Below, in pieces: positions 24,741-36,321 of a stretch of 64,000 nt of DNA; the stretch's first letter is position 1; every line of letters starts with the position of its first letter. A model generated the notes under the pieces. It did no database searches. It saw nothing but the letters and a program-made list of their open reading frames with translations, and was not told where the DNA came from. The translations under genes and the position numbers were made by a program. Source of the DNA: Formicarius rufipectus (Eukaryota; Chordata; Aves; Passeriformes; Formicariidae); assembly GCA_013399695.1 (NCBI GenBank), contig VXAU01004951.1, forward strand, positions 1 to 64,000, written 5' to 3'.

Positions 24741-27700
24741 AGAAGATATCATCAAATATTAAATATTTGAAAAATTCTACCCAACATCTATTAACAAATA
24801 CATCTAAAATTGCATTATTCTCCCTCATAACAGCATGGGTGACTAATAACACTTCATCCAGAATTGCAATGGGAAAGATGCTAAATTTGGGCTTTTTCTA
24901 TGCTACTTTATAATTCATTGCTTGTTGGAAGAGCATGAAGTGTCCTGCAGAGGAAGCAAATTGATAGATGTGGTCTCTCAAGCTTCCATGCATCACAGCA
25001 GAGGTAGGCCAGACAAGGAATATGACCCAGTGGGAGGAAGGGTGGCCTTGAACCCTGGATGTGTGGCACCTGGCACAACTGTGTTTGCTCCAGGCTTGGC
25101 TTGAAGGGGAATGTTTTGGGTTTTATTTTCTGTCAAACAACGCCTTTTCCTCTCTCCCTTGGAATTTCTTCTTGCTGTAACATTGGGCCTTTGACTTGTA
25201 CTGGGCTGAAGGCAGGGAAAAGTTTTCTTCACAGTAGCAGACATGCCATCTCTAGCTCGGCTCCTATTGTAGATTCTGTGTGATTTGAGCATGTAACATG
25301 CAAGTGTTTTTAAAAGCAGTACAGCTATTGAGGTAGGAAAATGCAGACACAAGACAGAGTGTCTTAGCAAAATCACTTAAGTTCCTTTTCCCTTTTCCAC
25401 TGTGGAAAGGCCTTGGCACAAGGCAAACACAGCTAAACATAGCTGCAAGTAGTTTTAGTCTGTTGTGTGACTATAAAGAACCTGAATATTCCAAACAAAA
25501 GCAAGAGGCTTTATTGCTTTATTTGCAGTCATACATAGCACACAAATCCTCATTTACGCAAAGAGCATGCTGAAGGCAGTCTTTCCCTGTGCAGCATAGG
25601 GCTGTGACCTTGCCAGATGCTGAGGTCATACAGCTGCACTAGGAGGTATTTAGCAGACTACAAGGTTAAGTTTGACAATTCCACCTTGTGCCCTGCTGTC
25701 TGAGAGCTCCTGCATGCTGCACTTGCCTGCCTCAACAGATAAACCTCATCTTCCCTGATTGTGAGATTTAAGTTTTTACCTGAAAAAGACCAAAGGTTAA
25801 TGTGGTAACAAAGCAGCATGGTTGTTATTTGGAGTAGATAGCAAATAGTTCTGTGCCCTCTGGTGCATTGCTTTAAAACTCTTCAATGAAGGGGAAATAG
25901 TGAAATGATATTCTGTAGGAATGCAGTTTGAGTGGTTCATCTGAATGGGAATTTTTACATTTCCAGTGGTTTTCTATATCCTGGCTTCTTAAAGAATCAA
26001 GAGATAGGCAATCATTCTGTCTGCCTGCATGTCAACCTGTCAGTCGTGATCTTCTCTGGTATCAGCTGACTGATTTCAGACAGATTTCCTAACAGGACAG
26101 GTGACTTAAACCCCATGAAATTCCTATGAGAACCAAGGAAGTTGGTGGCTGGACTAGAGAAACAGACTTAAATGAGTGCCCTCACTGGGAAACAAGACAA
26201 TGATGAGAGCTGAGCTGTAACTTGCCCAGTGTGTCCTGTTGATGGGCATGTGCATAGCTTAGAGCAAACACAGCATGTACTGCCTCTTGTCCTAGCTTTG
26301 GTTAGGTGGTGGGGATGCTGCATAGAAGTGTGTGCAGGAAGAGGGGGCTGCTGCCACTTAGGACCAAATGATATTGCACAAACTAAATGGATTTAGAAAC
26401 CAGAACATTTTAATCACAGATATATGCATTTTTATGAATTACACAACTCTTTTCAGAAGGAGAGATGACACAGCCCAAGAGAAAAGCTGAAGGGGTCAGT
26501 GTAGGAGCTCCAACTGTTCCAGAGTCCCAGCACTAAGAGATGCAGTCCTTTGGGTTCTGTCCACAAGTGACTCCAGGTGCTGCCAGATAAAGGTTTTGGT
26601 AGAGATTAACCAATGCTCGCTTAATCCATACAAATTCCATAAGTGCAGTAGACTGACAACTGCCTTGTTGCCAGTCTACTGCCACCTGCTGGTCCTGTCA
26701 ATCTGCTCATCTGGACAATCAGTTTATGACATGTTCTTGCATAAGTTACACTTCTTAAACTGAAGTTATTCCCTTATCTCAGAAGGTTAACTAAAGTTCA
26801 TTTGCTAACATCATTGTCAACTAGGCTTAACTTGTGCAAACTTGTGCCACAAGGAAACACAAGGAGACTATAAAATTAAAGTATGTCCATAGGAGATAGA
26901 ACAGCTGGAGTACCCTATGACTTGGGCTTATTTGGGACATAGGACTGGAAGCATAATAAATGAGAATTGCTTTTGCTGTTGCTTGCAAACAACTTGTTAA
27001 CTCCAATGTTCTTGAGAGACAATATGCACTCAAACCATTGATATGTGCCCACAACCTTAAATTCACCTTAGCAAAGTTTTTCTGTGTGCATTGGTTATTT
27101 ATTACTGCTAGAGCACTGTGGATGCCCAAGGGATTTCAGTAGCATGGGGATATGATTACACTCAATAATAAAAATAATGTGCTGTAATAAATCTGTCATT
27201 TAAGGTAGAAAATATTGACTGTTAATAAAATTACCTGTAGTATGGACTAAATTATTTTAGTACCATTAAAAATTCCAATTGCCAGTTTCATGGAGATGTA
27301 ATTCCTTTTACTGTGGGTGCAGGAGCTGATGTGTGGATGGAGGAGGTGGAGAAAGGTGGGTGACTGTAAGGCAGGGCCTGAAACTGTTACAAGGGAATTG
27401 CAAGAAATGGCCATGGCTGTGTATTAGAAGGTTATACTTATGGTGCAGAAAATAATCAGTAATTTTTGGAGGCCAGCAGCCAAAATTGGGCAAAGTGCCA
27501 AGCATGAGGCATCCTTGGATCAGGAGCATTCTTTTAGTGTGGTTGGGGGAGAAGCTGTGGGGTGGTCTCTGGTATAAGGGTTTATTCTTTTGGGCCATCT
27601 CCAGTCTCCACTGAGTTCCTTTACTGATTCTACAGGGAACAGATGAATGGAGAATTTAAAGTCCCAGTTGCTCTAACCTATTATATTCAAGTCTCCTATG

Positions 27701-27799
27701 GGGAGAGGTCATGCAGGAGAGTAAAACAAATGAGTGAACCAGGGGCATGGTGTGGGGTCAAGTGGGAAAAGAATTTGGTGAGGAGAGTGACCAAGAGAA
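24741..27799. other. Non-coding stretch, no gene recognised
   Basis: A 127-codon minus-strand frame at 24993-25376 lies opposite two plus-strand frames and shows no domain. No mobile element recognised. Confidence 0.5.
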
Positions 27800-27858
27800 G
27801 AGGGTGTGAAGGTACTGAAGGTTGTACTCAGTAATCTTACAGATCTTTTCCAATGTCT
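27800..27858 (+). mobile_element. CR1 3'-end fragment
   Basis: 'gaaggttgtactcagtaatc' followed by 'ttacagatcttttccaatg' matches the CR1 3' tail 'ggttggactcaatgatctta-aggtcttttccaac', and is followed by a decayed 'tctat' terminal repeat. The upstream part of the element is not recognisable, so it is short or badly eroded. Confidence 0.55.
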
Positions 27859-28254
27859 ATCAGTCTATTATTGTACTTTTTTTTTGTTGTATTATCGTAC
27901 ATGCTGCTTTCTGTTTCTGGGAGGTGGTGTTGCCAGAGAAGGGGAGAGGATGCAAAAGTCCAATTGCCATCCCTACTGAGAATAGTGGGGTGGCTGGCAG
28001 AATAGGAAGTATTGAAGAACCATCTAGGAAGAGAACTGAGTGGAAGCAGGAGGTCACTGGTGATTTCTCAACAGGGAGGACTGAACTAAGCTGCAGTCAG
28101 GCATAAAGCATAGTAATTGCTATTGAAGAAGCACCCAAAGGTGAACAGGAGGTATTGTCTGACTATGTCTCTATGTTTGACTAGGACTAAGAAAAAGGGA
28201 ATGCAACCAAAAAAGAAAGTGAGGCTAAAGGGTGTGAGAGAAAACGGACAAAAC

Positions 28255-28440
28255 TCTTTCGTCACTGTCTCAACATAAGAAATATGGAAAATGACTAAGC
28301 AGGAAGATCTCATGCATGAAAACAATGATGATTTAGTTGGCATTACAGAAACGGGGTAGGATAATGCATGTGACTAGAATACCAATAAAGGAAGATATGA
28401 TCAACAGCAGAGGAAAGGAAAAACTAGGGCAGAGGAGAAT
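28255..28440 (+). pseudogene. CR1 ORF2 endonuclease-domain remnant
   Basis: The frame starting at 28291 reads KQEDLMHENNDDLVGITET, then a stop at 28357-28359, DNACD, a second stop at 28375-28377, then N. CR1 endonucleases have DL(I/V)GITETWWD...DWN here. Both stops fall where Trp is expected, so each is explained by one TGG-to-TAG change. Upstream the frame also contains a stop where CR1 usually reads a TNARS-like stretch. The alignment fades beyond about 28440. This is a dead retrotransposon fragment; family level (CR1) is confident, subfamily is not. Confidence 0.75.
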
Positions 28441-31400
28441 GAGGTTTTATAACGATGAATCAAAAAGGTAATTCAACTTCTTTTCTGAGCCATTTTTTTC
28501 CCCTTGTGTTGAACTTTTGACCACACAATCCCATGTGAATCAGGCCCAATATATTTTAAGATAAAAAGTTAGGCCATGAAAAGAAGGCTTTATGGTTTTT
28601 AATAAAGGAGATAAGCATTAAAAACTTGTTTCAAGTGATGCTGTAAGCATGATCTCATAGTTACAGCATGATTAACAGAGGATCAGTGTGATTCCAGCAG
28701 GTACAGGGCAAAATATTGGTGTTGTCCTTTGAAACAGTGAGCTGGGCCTCCCTCTAAGCTCTTGAAACAAGCAAAATAGGGTAAACAACCCAGCTTAACT
28801 CTTTCTGTGTAGGCTGACCTGAGAGTATGTAGGGACCGGGGTATTTCTAGCTGTTCTACATTGACTATGCGAGCCTGGTCAAGTAATTTCTCTTTTTTTT
28901 TCATGAGTGGGTAGCTCAAATATTGCAGATCAGCTTCACTGTGGGCTTTCAGGATTCATTAGCAAATGTTTTGAAAATTCTTTGACATTCCACAGTGGCC
29001 ATAACTAGATAGACAAGTTAAATTTTAGCATGATCTCTTCTCATAGATTATGTGTTATGGAGTCAATTCCCATGTCTGGAGAGCTTGGACATTGAATTAT
29101 TAATGGATTAAAGATCCAAGCATTGCTACAGATTTTAATCCAGAATGGTCTCTGTACCAAGCAGAACCAAAACAGTGAGTCAAAATGTCAGAAGATCTTG
29201 TGAACATACAGCAAGACAGTTTTACCTTCTTTTTCTGTTGTTGTCTTTTGGGGGAAAAATAAAAAAATGGAGTAATAAAACAAATTAGATGTTCATCCAT
29301 CTAACTGACTTCTCTCTGGGCATCACCACAGTGAGACTGATTCACCTAGTGTAAGGCAAATAGAGCTTCTACTTTCATTAGCACCCTGAGAGTCAAAAAT
29401 GTCCATGGAGGCAGAAGCTGGACTCTTCTTACTTCTGTGTGAAATCATCAAAATGAAAGGCACTGAGCTGACAGGCAGGTCCCAACATATATTTCCACAG
29501 CCAATGGTCAAAGTAAATCTCTTTGGACATACACCTACAGTGAGTGTGGTTTGAATTTATTGAGAAACTAAAGTGTTATTTTTGGGATAATGACATTACA
29601 TTCTCTGGTTTACCCCAACTGGAGTATGCTGGAGTTAAATGAGGCAAAGAAACAAGCCACTGTGGCATGAATATAACAATTGCGCTTGTGAAAAACCAAT
29701 GAACTTTCAGTACTGGAGTGTAGCAAAAATAAATAAGGAGATATTTTATACAGTGGTCACACACTGTTAAAAAAAAAAAGTTCAAAACTGAGAAAAGCAA
29801 GCCAGATCAAACCAGTTGAAAATAATGGAAAAGCTTTCAGGTGTTTTAGAATCAAAGCATGAGATGTTTTTATTATTATTATTACTGAAACATCTATTGG
29901 GAAAAAACAAACAAACAAACAAACAAAAACATTGCTGGCAAAGAAATATCTCATCAGAGATGCATGTACATTGAGTGTCCAGCAATTTTCTTTTGCAAGA
30001 GATTTAAAAAAAAAAATAATACTGTAAGCAATGGACTTCTGTGCTAGTGCTCAGCTGGATGTAAGAAAGGTTGAGGAAGGGCAGTGTCTGGGACAGGCCG
30101 AAATTTCCTTGAGCAGGTGAACACTGTCCATATAACCCAAGAGTCCACTTTAGAGGAGAGAGCTTTTGGAAGTATTGCCAAATCCAAATTAATACTCCAA
30201 TCTACTTAATGTAGCCTGGACCTGGAATATGGATTTGAAAGCATTTCTGCTATCTGGACTTTTGGTTCAGTTCATTACAGAGGGAGGCCAACCCCATAAT
30301 TTCAAACAGGTTTTTGCATGTAGTGATTTCAATCTGCCCTTGCAGGTGATAAATGGTTCTCATTGCCTTGGTAGTTCTTCTCTTTCTATTGCTGGGGAAA
30401 CAGCCCCATGGTATTGGTTCTGACGTGTCTCTAATAAGGATGCTAGAACTTTCTGCAAACCAATTATGGAGTTGATAGAAAGGAATGCAAAGCTGTCCTC
30501 TAGTATGAGCTGGAGATGGAGCATAGGGAGGACAGGAAAGTATTAAAAACACAGTCTCGTAAGCCCAAAGGCTAACAATATCAAGACAACTTAAAATACA
30601 AGGTAGATTAAAAAAAATCCATTTGGCTGAAGGGAGGGTGTGTAAAGGAATTGTATAGAAAATGAACAAGCAGGGAGATGGAATTGAACAGATAGCCACC
30701 AGTGCACACCTCAAACCAGGGAGGGGAGGAAAGAGAAGCCAAATCAAATCACATTTGCTTGGGGCAGGAGAGAAACAAGAAAAGGCCTTATCAAAACATC
30801 CAGAGAGAGCAAGGCATCTGAGAGTTTCCAAATGAGAAAGTGAGGCGAGGGGGAGGACAGAAGAGTAGCAGAGATTTTCAAACACTTTTTGCTCAATTTT
30901 CTTTGCTTCAGATCACATAATTAATCCACCTTAAGGGCTATTTTTCAATATCATTGACTGCTTAAGAAATATGCACTCCCTCGACCCTCTCTCTCCCTAC
31001 CACCAGTGGAAAGCATCTTTTGGGTTAGCACCTCCTGAGAGGGTGCCCGATGTGAGCCATAGAGTATTTACTGGGGTTTGGGAGCACCAGTCACAAGGAT
31101 GAATGTCAGAAGGACAGAGCGAGCTGACAACTGCAAGTAGTCCTTGTACCAGTCCTCTGCCATTTTCCTCTACCTCAAATGTATATCAATATATAATATA
31201 TATCACTATATGTCCCCTCAAAGAATATATTACTTTTTTTATAGAGTGGTAGCAAGTGAGCTTTTATCTGCCCTTGTTGAACAAGGGCCTTAAGACTATA
31301 CTTCTAACTTTCAGTGTCTGACCTCAGGGAAACAAATCAGGTGATCCTGGTGGCATTACCTTACTGAATCAGAGCCCCAGATAATAAAAGTGAGTGCAGG

Positions 31401-31479
31401 AGACTTGTTATGCTTCAATTGCAGTAAGGCAGTGGAGACAATGTTGCATAACAGAAAGAAATGACAGGAATTCCTAGCT
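28441..31479. other. Non-coding stretch with the longest open frame of the window, no gene recognised
   Basis: The minus strand has a 211-codon frame at 30250-30885, hydrophobic and Cys/Leu/Pro-rich, opposite a purine-rich plus strand. It shows no domain, signal sequence or repeat that I recognise, and purine/pyrimidine-biased DNA tends to lack stops, so I do not call it a gene. Simple repeats: a TTA run at about 29868-29884, AAAC units at about 29905-29928, A-runs at 29768 and 30006. A TATA-rich patch lies at 31183-31215. Confidence 0.5.
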
Positions 31480-31680
31480 GATAAAACATGCTATCTGAGG
31501 GCCTGACAGATGAGAAACAGAATGAAATCAATGGGTTAATGTAGAATAAGAAAGGCTTTCACAAACAGATTAGAGGGGAAAGTAGCAGTAGGGAGAAAGT
31601 AGGTCTATTAGTAAATGAGGATGGGAAAGAAATTAATGATGGCTCAAAAATGGCTGAAATTATGAATTTGGTTCTCCTTC
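31480..31680 (+). pseudogene. CR1 ORF2 linker remnant (between endonuclease and RT)
   Basis: The frame through 31545-31676 reads NKKGFHKQIRGE, then SREKVGLLVNEDGKEI and ending SKMAEIMNLVL. CR1 ORF2 has 'NKKGFYxYI...RENVGPLLNE-G-LVT-D-EKAEVLNAFF' between its endonuclease and reverse transcriptase, so the match is ordered and strong. A stop at 31542-31544 precedes it. It is 3.2 kb downstream of the endonuclease remnant on the same strand, against roughly 0.9 kb expected in one intact element, so the two are either separate copies or one copy split by later insertion. Confidence 0.75.
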
Positions 31681-32345
31681 CTTCCTCCCAAAGCATCATG
31701 AACAAGACTAAAAAAAAAAAAATAATAAAAAAAGAACAGTTTGAAAATGGAAAGGATAAACTGTAAAATAGCTGTTAAAATGATTGGGAGGCTTGCAACA
31801 AGATATGTTGTAAGTCAGCTCCTATGGGCAAGATACTATACCAAAATGCTTAGGCTCTACAGGACACATCCAGTCCCAGTCAGACCCAGCTGGGAACATC
31901 AGAGTCTCTAAGAAAGGCTCAGAACAGAGCTGGCAGATGTCTACAGCAGATGATCCACCTTTGCAGGAATCCTAGATCCTAAAAGATTTGATAGTAGTGG
32001 AGGAATAGGCATGAGCCATAGCAGAATGGTTACGGTTAAAATGAGAAAAAGTGTCCTGTGACAGAGAGTGGAGTTTATTGGCTGGTCCTCTCAAGACTAG
32101 AGGAACTGACTAGATGCCTAATGCACAGGCAAGCAGCTGCACAATGTCTGTGCTAGGATACTTAGTTGTTAACTTCACTGCAATACTGGAATTATTACTG
32201 AAAAAGCAGAGAGATTTGAGGAGATAATGAAAGCTTTAAGAAAAGTGAGTGACCTTCAGAAAATAAGTGATCCTGTAAGTAACCATCTTTTCAGTCTAAT
32301 TCCTATTTTCAGCAAAATAATAGATAAATTCAATCACCAAAAAGT
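31681..32345 (+). other. Possible continuation of CR1-derived sequence
   Basis: After an A-rich patch (31710-31735) the sequence remains purine-rich. At about 32173-32345 one plus-strand frame stays open for some 57 codons (reading FEEIMKALRKVSDLQK and then PVSNHLFSLIPIFSKIIDKF). The last part loosely recalls the 'YRPVSL' neighbourhood of LINE reverse transcriptases, but the match is too weak to assign. Confidence 0.25.
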
Positions 32346-33854
32346 TCATAGATAATGAAACCATAGCAATAGCGAGTATACAGAGAAACTCCATGGCCAA
32401 ATGTGTTTTGTATTGGAGTAATGTAAATTTGAAAGACAAAGGGCAGTTATACCACATGTGGATTTTTGCAAAATATTGGATAGCTTTAAACTCTGTATTA
32501 GCTTACATGAATTTAGAGAGGAATATTGGAGAGTGAAAACTGTCCTTGGAAGCATGAAAACAAAGCTTTTTAAAACTGACAGCTCATGCAGCTATAAGGG
32601 AGGTGTTCTTTTCCAGGCCTGGAAATAACTTTGAGGAATTCTCCTGTCTCTGCCTAAGACGCAAATGAAAACTTGGGGCTTGACTCTGGAAGATCTGCAG
32701 TGTTATCTGGCAACTGTTCTCTTTTCCACTCCTGAAAAAGCAACACTGGAAGATGACTGAGGAGATCCCCAAATCAGTCCTGTTTAATATGACAATGTTG
32801 GTCTTGCTGTGCTTTCATAGATCATGCTCATATTAACCAGTGTTATGATCTGAAGGTTTCTCCCATGTGGAGATTTTGAACACGCATGTGAGACTTTGGA
32901 AACTGTTTTGACTTTCTTTCATAATCTTGAGCTGCAAACCACAGATGTTCCATGCAAAGCATGGTTGGCTGTGGTCACAATCTTTTGTTGGTTTGCAGAC
33001 AATGCACCTGGCACTCAGATTGGGATGATAGCATTAATGACCATGGTGAACTAAAAAGAATTATTTCCTTTCTTTCTGCCTGGACAGGAATGTTTTTCAG
33101 TTGAACTTGTCTTTATAAATAATGCAGTATTACACACAACTTCTATCTGTCATTTTAATTTGTTTCCTTTCACCTATCCTCCCCCCACACGTTATTCTCA
33201 CTGTGGACATTTTTGTTCACTTTCTGTCTTTCCCCTCCAGAGTTTCTGTGTAAAAAATGAAAAGAAGGGAAAGAAAACCTTCAGCTGAAACCTGCTTTTT
33301 TTTTTATCTGCAAGCTGTCTGCCTGCTGTCCACATACATTGCTATTTAGTCCCAAAGGGGTAGAATAAATCTTTGTGGTGAAAGCCCAAAACTTTTGGAG
33401 CTGGGCAATGCCACAAGTCCCTTGTCACAAAGGTGAAGCTTGGTAAAATCCCTGTCACCTGGGGAAGTCTCTCAGAGGCTCAGGCTCATATAAACACCCT
33501 GATGGGCAACTGCAAGAGACTGCTGAAGGAAAGGCTTGCTGAGATACGTTTCTCTTCCTCAAGGCTCAAGCTAAAATTAAAGAGAAGATAAGAAAGGGTT
33601 TACCCTTCCCTTGGATTCTGGTGCTTAGACTAGTTACTGACTTTCTCTTTGGCCCGCTGGAATATGAAACAAAAGGGCAGATAACTTTCTAATGAATAAC
33701 ACCTTATTAGTAAGATATCTGAAGCTTCATAGAAACTCAGATTAGGAAGAATAATCTTACCTGCACAGGGAAAAACTGCTGCTCTGCCATTCAGGCAATG
33801 TGGGGAATATGTCCAGTTCTTTCATGAGTATCACAAAAGACCTTAAGCATCTGA
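32346..33854. other. Non-coding stretch, no gene recognised
   Basis: Short frames only; no mobile element recognised. Confidence 0.5.
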
Positions 33855-33915
33855 TTAAGGCTCCTAGAGCCTCAACTTCTCATCTACAGAATTAAATTAA
33901 TAATACCAAATAATT
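33855..33915 (+). mobile_element. Possible MIR-type SINE fragment
   Basis: 'gcctcaacttctcatctaca' then 'gaattaaattaataatacc' follows the MIR core order 'gcctcagtttcctcatctgtaaaatggggataataatacc'. Short and diverged, so tentative. Confidence 0.4.
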
Positions 33916-36250
33916 GTATCTGTATTTTTGATGACTTGGGACTGTGTCTCAGTATGCACTTATCCCATGCCTCGCACAGCGGGCCTGTGAGCAATGGTGA
34001 CTAATTACAGAGAAATGTTCTACTAAAAGTAGTTTGGGGGGGTGTAAAAGAATTTATGGTGATTACACAGCACTAGGTAAAACTTGCTCTATAGAAGTAT
34101 AAATACCTTTCAGACTAGCTCAGACAGCTCAATTCTGCCAGGGCGGAGGGAATGAATGCTAATATTTGTAGCTTGCAAGGGCAATCACCTCTTTTTCCTC
34201 TCCCTTTCAGAGCCAAGTTACTGCTGTCACCGCTGTCAGAAATCCGGTTGTTTTTATCTTAGTTTCTTCCCAAAGCAGGAACACATTTTTAACTACCTCA
34301 AGATGTGCTGGGTTAGCCCAAAGATGTTGTGGCCAGGGGAAACATTCCATAACTTAGGCTGGGGTAGCACTGAAAACTTACAGTTGTGGCAAGACCCATT
34401 TTGAAAAGTTTCATAAGGAAATTCTTGTCCATTGAGACAACTTGTATCACTGAGACAGGTAAGTTCTGCAGTGGGGTACCAGCTTTGCAGGAGCTTGAAG
34501 CAGAAAGAAGGCACAAATACGCTGCCTGGCCAGCCTGGCTCATGGCATTTTATGTTGTCAGTGTCTCTAATAAATTCTTTTTTCACTAGAGTTCCTCTGC
34601 TGAGCTGGATGATTCTGGCTTTCCAAGCCCAGTTGAACTGAGACTCTCAGGTTTTTGTAGGTAGATTTTTCTCTCAGATTTCACCTTTGAGAGTTCACTA
34701 GCCCTTCAAATTTCTCAGCTGTTCAAGAACTGTTCCCTGCAAGCTACCCATCTTCTCTTATCTTCCTGGGCAGATAGACAGCCCTAGGAGCCAAATGCTT
34801 GCGAGAGAAGGTGAGATGTCCTAAAATATTTCTGCGTTCATCAAAATATTGACCCTCTCCTGGTTGTTTCATCTTAAGGAAGGGGAAAAAACAAAGCTTA
34901 CAGTTCTTTAGGGTAGTGAATAGGGAGGAGAACTTTTTTTTTTCCTAACTATGTCTAATCATGCCCTCTATTTGCCTATTTATTTCTGAACTTCCTCTTG
35001 TTGGGCCCACATGTAAAACACTACCAGGCTAAAACACTCCTTGTCTGCACCAGAGGGTGCAGCAGACAATCTGCTTCATCCTGATGACAATATCTATGCC
35101 ATGAGCAAGGTATCCAGTCAAATACCACTTCCAACTACAGAAGGCCAGTTATGTTTTTGGAAGAGGACTATTGGTTAGATGGTCCTTGGCATTGCTTGAA
35201 AAGAGTATTGGAAAACAGACCCCTTATTAGCTGCCACCTCACTGAAATTCCAGTGCAAAACACTCTTTATGTACCCAGCATTGTTGGGGTTGGGGGTGTG
35301 TGTGACATCCAACCTAAGGAAGAGTTGCTTAGCAACTGTGTCCTGCCCTCAGGCTGCCTGCAGCTGCCTGTGATGTTCTGCTTTGATGATGGAAATTCTT
35401 CCATCTTGTGTTCTGGGGGCTCTCTGTGTGTATCCCGCTGGGTGTATGTTGTGTGCATAGATTTTTCTATTGAGCTTGTCTGATCTTACCAGCTTAGGTG
35501 CCAAACTCACCTACTCCTGGAGTCTGAACTCATCTTTGATAATTAAGAGCAAGGGCTGTTTTTCTAACATCTGGTTTACACAAGAAACTTGTACCAGTTG
35601 AATGCAAGTGAATTAGAGGCTGGTTAGATAAACCAGTTCTTTTTCCTCTTTTGTGGAAACTGGTTTTTCATGTGCCCTTGGGGTGACGTTCCCATTAGAG
35701 GGCTAAACAAGGTAGTCTACACAAGAGGAGGGATTGCAATGAATCAAGTTAGAGATAGCTAAAGCAATTTTTAAAAAAATAATTTAAATGAGTCATGCTA
35801 ATAGGCACTCAGTGTGAAGTGATCAAGTTACTGCTTGTTCCAGTGAACACATTTTACTTGGTGTCTTGGCTGAGGGCATAGAGCAACAGATGATTCTGCC
35901 AACAGCTGAGTCAGTGGAAGACAACACAGTTGCTGATAGCTGCCCCATGGTGCTGGTGGTGCCATCTCTCAGAGAGTTGCCAACTGAGCTACTTGTTTCA
36001 TTGCTCCTCTCTGTTTCAGTCTAAATGAATGAGTTTGTCTTAAAGAATAAAAGTAGTAAGTCTCTAAGAGCTGGTGGAGAGGGCAGTTCACAGCACGCTC
36101 CTCTTTCCTTGACTTGGTTGGTATAGCAGAAGGTCCTGCATGCAGTCTCAATTTTGCATTTGGGCAGCTGCCATGTTAATGTTTGGTTACTCATTGAGCT
36201 CCAGTAACTTTAAATGCGTTTGAGGATGGTACTGCATTCCTCTGGTGTAA
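33916..36250. other. Non-coding stretch, no gene recognised
   Basis: A 110-codon frame at 35151-35483 and a 97-codon minus-strand frame at 34293-34586 show no domain. A run of ten T lies near 34935. No repeat family identified. Confidence 0.5.
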
Positions 36251-36257
36251 ATAACCT

Positions 36258-36321
36258 CAGAGTCATTCAGAATTAAATGACTCTGTAAAACTACTGAGTT
36301 GGCCAAGTCTGTGAACAGACT
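36258..36321. repeat. Two adjacent short palindromes with TGACT cores
   Basis: Arms cagagtcatt (36258-36267) and aatgactctg (36276-36285) form a perfect 10-bp inverted repeat with an 8-nt loop. A second palindrome, agtctgt-ga-acagact, lies at 36306-36321. The first carries two TGACT half-sites in opposite orientation, similar to AP-1 half-sites. Function is inference. Confidence 0.45.

Noticed and set aside
30250..30885. 211-codon minus-strand frame as a protein-coding gene
   Set aside because: No domain, no conserved motif, strongly composition-biased opposite a purine-rich strand. Kept only as a low-interest finding.
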